The notes under the pieces were generated by a model, which saw only the letters and a list, made by a program, of their open reading frames with translations, was not told the DNA's origin and searched no databases. From Oscillospiraceae bacterium (lineage in GTDB: Bacteria > Bacillota > Clostridia > Oscillospirales > Ruminococcaceae): DNA of 64,000 nt. Location of the stretch: positions 46,865-110,864 of the forward strand of contig CACXZI010000001.1 in NCBI GenBank assembly GCA_902772105.1, read 5' to 3'. Shown here piece by piece: positions 60,328 through 64,000 of the stretch; the first letter of the stretch is position 1; every line of letters starts with the position of its first letter. The translations under genes and the position numbers were made by a program.

Positions 60328-62793
60328 ATGTTAGAGTTAAAAGGAATAACAAAGGTTTATTACAATAGAAAAGATTCGTCGAAAAGTGTAACGGCGCTTA
60401 GGAAAATTAGCATAAAATTTCCAAAACGAGGCTTGGTTTCAATTTTAGGGCCTTCTGGTTGTGGTAAAACGACTCTTTTGAATATTTTGGGTGGTTTAGA
60501 CAATAAGTATGACGGACAATTTATTGTAAATGGTGTTGATACAAGAGATTTTAGAGCAAAAGATTGGGATGCATACAGAAACAATCATGTTGGGTTTGTT
60601 TTTCAGGAATATAATCTAATTCAGCATCAAAATATTACCAAAAATGTCGAATTAGTTTTAACAATAGCTGGTGCACCAAAAATTCAACGAGATGAAAAAA
60701 CTAAAAAGGTTTTGTCTGACGTTGGTTTGCAAGACAAAATGATGCAGCAACCGAATAATCTTTCTGGTGGACAAAAACAGCGTGTTGCAATTGCAAGAGC
60801 TCTTGTTAATGATCCTGAATTGATTTTAGCGGATGAACCTACAAGTGCTTTAGACACTGCAACTTCCGCACAGATTATGGAAATATTAAAAGAAATTTCT
60901 AAAACAAAACTAGTTATAATGGTTACGCATAATGTTGAACTTGCAAAAAAATATTCTTCAAGAATAATTAATATTTTAGATGGTGAAGTTAAATCTGATG
61001 AAGATTTTGAAAAGTCTGAAGAAAAAGAAGAATTTATGAAAAAACTTCCGCAAAGCTATAAATATGGAAAGTCTAAAATGAAATTTTCCACAGCAGCAAC
61101 GCTTTCATATAAAAATTTGCTTGGCAAAAAAAGGCGAACTATTTTAACAATTTTAGCGGGATGTATAGGAATTATTTGTCTTTCGGTTATTCTTGGAATT
61201 ATTAATGGTTCGGTTAATTTTGCTAAGGAATTAAATAATAATCTTTTAAGAAGGCAGCCATATGTAATAAACAAACATAAAGAGGTTTATACTGTGGGTA
61301 GTGCTTTGGAAGATATTAAGGAAGCAAAAAGAATAGCGGATGAAGAAGCAGATGAGGCTGAACAAAGTGATGAAATACGAAATCCTGCAAATACTGAGAA
61401 AAGGTTTAGTGAAATTGGAAATAAAAGAAAAAATAGAAAGCAAAACATTTTAAATAAAGAATTTCAGACGCATGTTTTATCTTTGTTAGATAAATTTCCA
61501 GGAGCTATCGATTCAATAGAAATACCCAGAAATGAAAGGATTGGGTTTTTGTCAAAAGACTCAAAAGGTAAATATATTCAAAAAGATTATTATAAAGAAA
61601 TGCCATGTTCAAACACTTTGCAAGAGCAATATGATTTGATGGGTGAAAATAGTCGATGGCCAACAAAAAAAGATGAAGTTATAGTTGCGTTAGATGAATA
61701 TAACCACATGCCTTTAGATCTTATGCGCAGTTTAGGATTAGTAGAAAAAGACAGTTTTAAAGTAGAAGAAATTTTGGGGAAAGAAGTTGGATGTTTTGTT
61801 CCATACAATGAGCGATATATAGATGCAGGAAAAAATAAATTTAGAGAAATATCAACAGAAGAAGAATTGCAAAAAGCATATAGTAGTCCAAATAGCATTA
61901 AGCTAAAAATAGTTGGGGTTGTTAAACCAAAAAGAGATGAAGGGAATTCTAAAGGAATTCATAAAAAGTTTAGAATGTTCATGACAAGGCATTTAACGTT
62001 AAGTAGAGGAATAGTCTACACAAGAGAACTTGGGGATTATATTGAAGAAAATGTTAAAAATTCGAATATTGTTAAGGCACAAAAAGAGTCTAGTGAGCCG
62101 GTTTTAGATTCTATGGCAAGACAAGATGGTTTTATGTTTAATGATGATTTGAGGGCAAAGAAACCAAACGAAAAAGAAAAAATAGAAAGAAATTTAGAAG
62201 CACTCGGATATAGCGAAAATGTTAGAGCTATATATATTAATATTAAAAATCCTGTTGACTATAAGCAAAAGATAGTAGATTATTTAAACACCTATAATGA
62301 AGGAAAAAGTGAAGACCAAACAGTTGAGTTAAGGGATACAGAATATTCTGAAGATTTTGTTAATACTATGAGAACTGTTTGTTTATTCTTAATTTTAACG
62401 GTAGGGTTGGCTTCTTTAATTGTTTCTTTAATTATGGTTGGAATATTGGAATTTGTTTCTGTTTTGGAAAGAACAAGAGAAATAGGAATTTTAAAGAGCA
62501 TAGGAGCGAGAAAAAAAGATATTTCGAATTTATTTAAAGCAGAGTCTTTAATAATAGGATTATTCACAGGGTTAGTTGGGGTAGGAATTGGATTTTTAAT
62601 ATCTATTCCACTTAATATGTTTATTAGAAGTGGTTATGATTTGAGTAATACAACTTTAATTAGCATAGATTTTAAAATTTTAATAGGTTTAACATTGTTT
62701 AGTTTAGTTGTTACTTTACTTGCTGGATTAATTCCTGCGGGAATTGCATCAAGAAAAGATCCTGTAAAAATTTTAACCGGCTCTAATAATTAG
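60328..62793 (+). CDS. One-chain ABC transporter: MacB/LolD-type ATPase fused to FtsX-like permease
   Basis: 821 residues. The N-terminal ATPase (about 1-225) has Walker A GPSGCGKTT, Q-loop FQEYN, signature NLSGGQKQR, Walker B LILADEPTS and the H-loop THN. A first membrane helix lies near residues 275-300, then a large extracytoplasmic domain of about 380 residues rich in charged residues, then three closely spaced C-terminal helices with the FtsX motif RTREIGILKSIGARKKDI. This fusion is like MacB-type mechanotransmission systems, used for peptide, lipoprotein or envelope-stress roles. ATG at 60328 follows AAAGGAG. No partner gene adjoins it; the substrate is unknown. Confidence 0.9.
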   Translation: MLELKGITKVYYNRKDSSKSVTALRKISIKFPKRGLVSILGPSGCGKTTLLNILGGLDNKYDGQFIVNGVDTRDFRAKDWDAYRNNHVGFVFQEYNLIQHQNITKNVELVLTIAGAPKIQRDEKTKKVLSDVGLQDKMMQQPNNLSGGQKQRVAIARALVNDPELILADEPTSALDTATSAQIMEILKEISKTKLVIMVTHNVELAKKYSSRIINILDGEVKSDEDFEKSEEKEEFMKKLPQSYKYGKSKMKFSTAATLSYKNLLGKKRRTILTILAGCIGIICLSVILGIINGSVNFAKELNNNLLRRQPYVINKHKEVYTVGSALEDIKEAKRIADEEADEAEQSDEIRNPANTEKRFSEIGNKRKNRKQNILNKEFQTHVLSLLDKFPGAIDSIEIPRNERIGFLSKDSKGKYIQKDYYKEMPCSNTLQEQYDLMGENSRWPTKKDEVIVALDEYNHMPLDLMRSLGLVEKDSFKVEEILGKEVGCFVPYNERYIDAGKNKFREISTEEELQKAYSSPNSIKLKIVGVVKPKRDEGNSKGIHKKFRMFMTRHLTLSRGIVYTRELGDYIEENVKNSNIVKAQKESSEPVLDSMARQDGFMFNDDLRAKKPNEKEKIERNLEALGYSENVRAIYINIKNPVDYKQKIVDYLNTYNEGKSEDQTVELRDTEYSEDFVNTMRTVCLFLILTVGLASLIVSLIMVGILEFVSVLERTREIGILKSIGARKKDISNLFKAESLIIGLFTGLVGVGIGFLISIPLNMFIRSGYDLSNTTLISIDFKILIGLTLFSLVVTLLAGLIPAGIASRKDPVKILTGSNN

Positions 62794-63780
62794 TTTTGTT
62801 AATTAAATTTATATTGTAAAATTTTAGAAATGCTGAGAGTGGCTATATCAAAAAAATTTATTTTATATTGATGTTGTTTACTTTTGGTGTTTTTATTTTT
62901 TAATTTAAAATTTTAACTAAGATTGCGTTGTAATTTGTAACTAAATGTAATAGGGTGATTCATAATATTATATATATAAATTAATTTTGTAGTATGTAAT
63001 GAAATTATGTATAAGCTAAATATTTTAGTAAGTTTTTAAAATTGAAAAGAATTGTAGAAAATTTTATTTGATATATAGTTTTTTGGTTAAAGTGAATTTA
63101 AAAATAAATTAATATGTTTTAACTAAAAGGTTAAATTAACAAATTTATAAAATATTTGTTTTGTTAAAATTGTGTTTAAAGCAATAATTAAAGAACATTT
63201 GTTATAAATTAAAAAAGTTTTTATTAAATTAATATTTAGTGAAACAATTTATTGTAATTTAGAAGAAAAAATTAAATAACACATATTTTAAAATGTTAAG
63301 AGTTAAAAAATTAACGTAGGTTATTAACTTTATTAAATAATAAAAATCAAATTAAAAAACTGGTTTAAAATATAATAATACTAGAATAAATATAAAGCAA
63401 ACTAAAATTAAAAGTTATTAAATTATATATTTTTAAAATATTATTTAATAATACTATATGTAAATCTTAAAAAGTAGGCTAGTGTTTAGTAATATTTTTA
63501 AATTATAGTATATTAAAATGTTAAAAGTTAGAAAATTTTTTTGGTTTTAATAAATATAAAAGTTTTATTTAAATTTTATACTTTAAAATAAAAAATAAAA
63601 TTTAATATATTAATGTTTAATTAATAACTACATTAAAAATATTATTAAAAAATTGCAAAATAATTGATTAGTAAAAAATTACGAAATTTAAGATTTTTAA
63701 TTTTAATGAAGAAATTTATTGGTGTCTCTAATGGCTTAAAGGAAAAAAGATTTATATTAAAACTTAAAAAATAATCAATA
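62794..63780. other. About 1 kb AT-rich gene-free region
   Basis: No open frame with translation signals, tRNA or hairpin terminator recognised after the ABC gene. Confidence 0.5.
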
Positions 63781-64000
63781 ATTTAAATATAAAAACAAAT
63801 TAAACTAGGATAAAAATTCAAATTAAAAGATTTTGTTAATAAGTTTAACATTAAAATATAGTTAAAAAATAATTTAAATATAAAAATAAATTAAATTAGG
63901 ATAAAAATTCAAATTAAAAGATTTTGTTAATAAGGTTAACATTAAAATTTAGTTAAAAAATAATTTAAATATAAAAATAAACTAAGTTAAAAATTCAAAT
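63781..64000. repeat. 91-bp tandem repeat running off the right edge
   Basis: The word ATTTAAATATAAAAA recurs at 63781, 63872 and 63963, each time followed by AAATTCAAATTAAAAGATTT and GTTAATAAG (the last copy is cut by the window edge). Copies differ by only a few bases. Non-coding. Confidence 0.85.

Overview
The window is a very AT-rich chromosomal segment of a low-GC Firmicute of the clostridial type. It carries the conserved replication-origin neighbourhood (dnaA, dnaN, gyrB, gyrA, rpmH, rnpA, yidD, yidC, jag, mnmE, mnmG), the rpoB-rpoC-rpsL-rpsG-fusA-tuf block, and endospore genes (spo0A, gpr, spoIIP and a SpoIIQ-like M23 protein). Anaerobic metabolism is shown by pflB-pflA. Long gene-free AT-rich gaps, decayed repeats, degenerate regulatory domains and a frameshifted gene suggest a host-restricted genome undergoing reduction. 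The S12 protein has an extra N-terminal segment of the kind I recall from Oscillospirales. A protist- or gut-associated clostridial endosymbiont is a reasonable guess, but this is inference, not something the sequence proves.

Layout. 1-7.9 kb (minus strand): mnmG (runs off the left edge), a remarkable array of hairpin repeats, mnmE, jag, yidC, yidD, then a 1.7-kb gap of AT-rich repeats, rnpA and rpmH. 8.6-10.7 kb (plus): tsaD and spo0A, the latter with two perfect Spo0A boxes upstream and a Glu in place of the phospho-accepting Asp. 11-19.3 kb (minus): gyrA, gyrB, dnaN, dnaA, with a parS-like site between the gyrase genes and a DnaA-box cluster between dnaN and dnaA. recF and the S4-like gene usually found next to dnaN are absent. 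19.3-28.5 kb: AT-rich gap with a long duplication, a DUF1275 membrane protein, rpsO, a LytTR regulator, three low-complexity lipoproteins, a plasmid-type HTH coiled-coil protein, a KtrB/TrkH potassium channel and a frameshifted exonuclease-BRCT gene. 29-41 kb: the rpoBC/rpsLG/fusA/tuf block with two clear sigma-A promoters and a terminator. 41-45 kb: a 45-bp minisatellite, a lone MazF toxin, a MATE transporter and tRNA-Thr. 45.5-49 kb: the sporulation group gpr, spoIIP, a small membrane protein and a SpoIIQ-like protein. 49.4-54.2 kb: birA, the two M16 proteins YfmF/YfmH, ispF and ispD. 54.3-57.3 kb: pflB-pflA and tRNA-Pro. 57.4-62.8 kb: three tandem paralogous membrane proteins of unknown function and a one-chain ABC transporter. 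The right edge is gene-free and ends inside a 91-bp tandem repeat.

Most notable: (1) at least fourteen units of a two-hairpin repeat between mnmG and mnmE; (2) a palindromic 12-bp word, consensus GTTKAYRTMAAC, recurring only in intergenic regions between about 26 and 53.5 kb, often abutted in tandem, with one copy just upstream of the HTH protein that might bind it; (3) both response regulators in the window have lost the phospho-accepting Asp, Spo0A by an Asp-to-Glu change; (4) degenerate functional residues in Jag, the SpoIIQ-like protein and the exonuclease; (5) an origin region whose gene order and base skew do not fit the usual layout.
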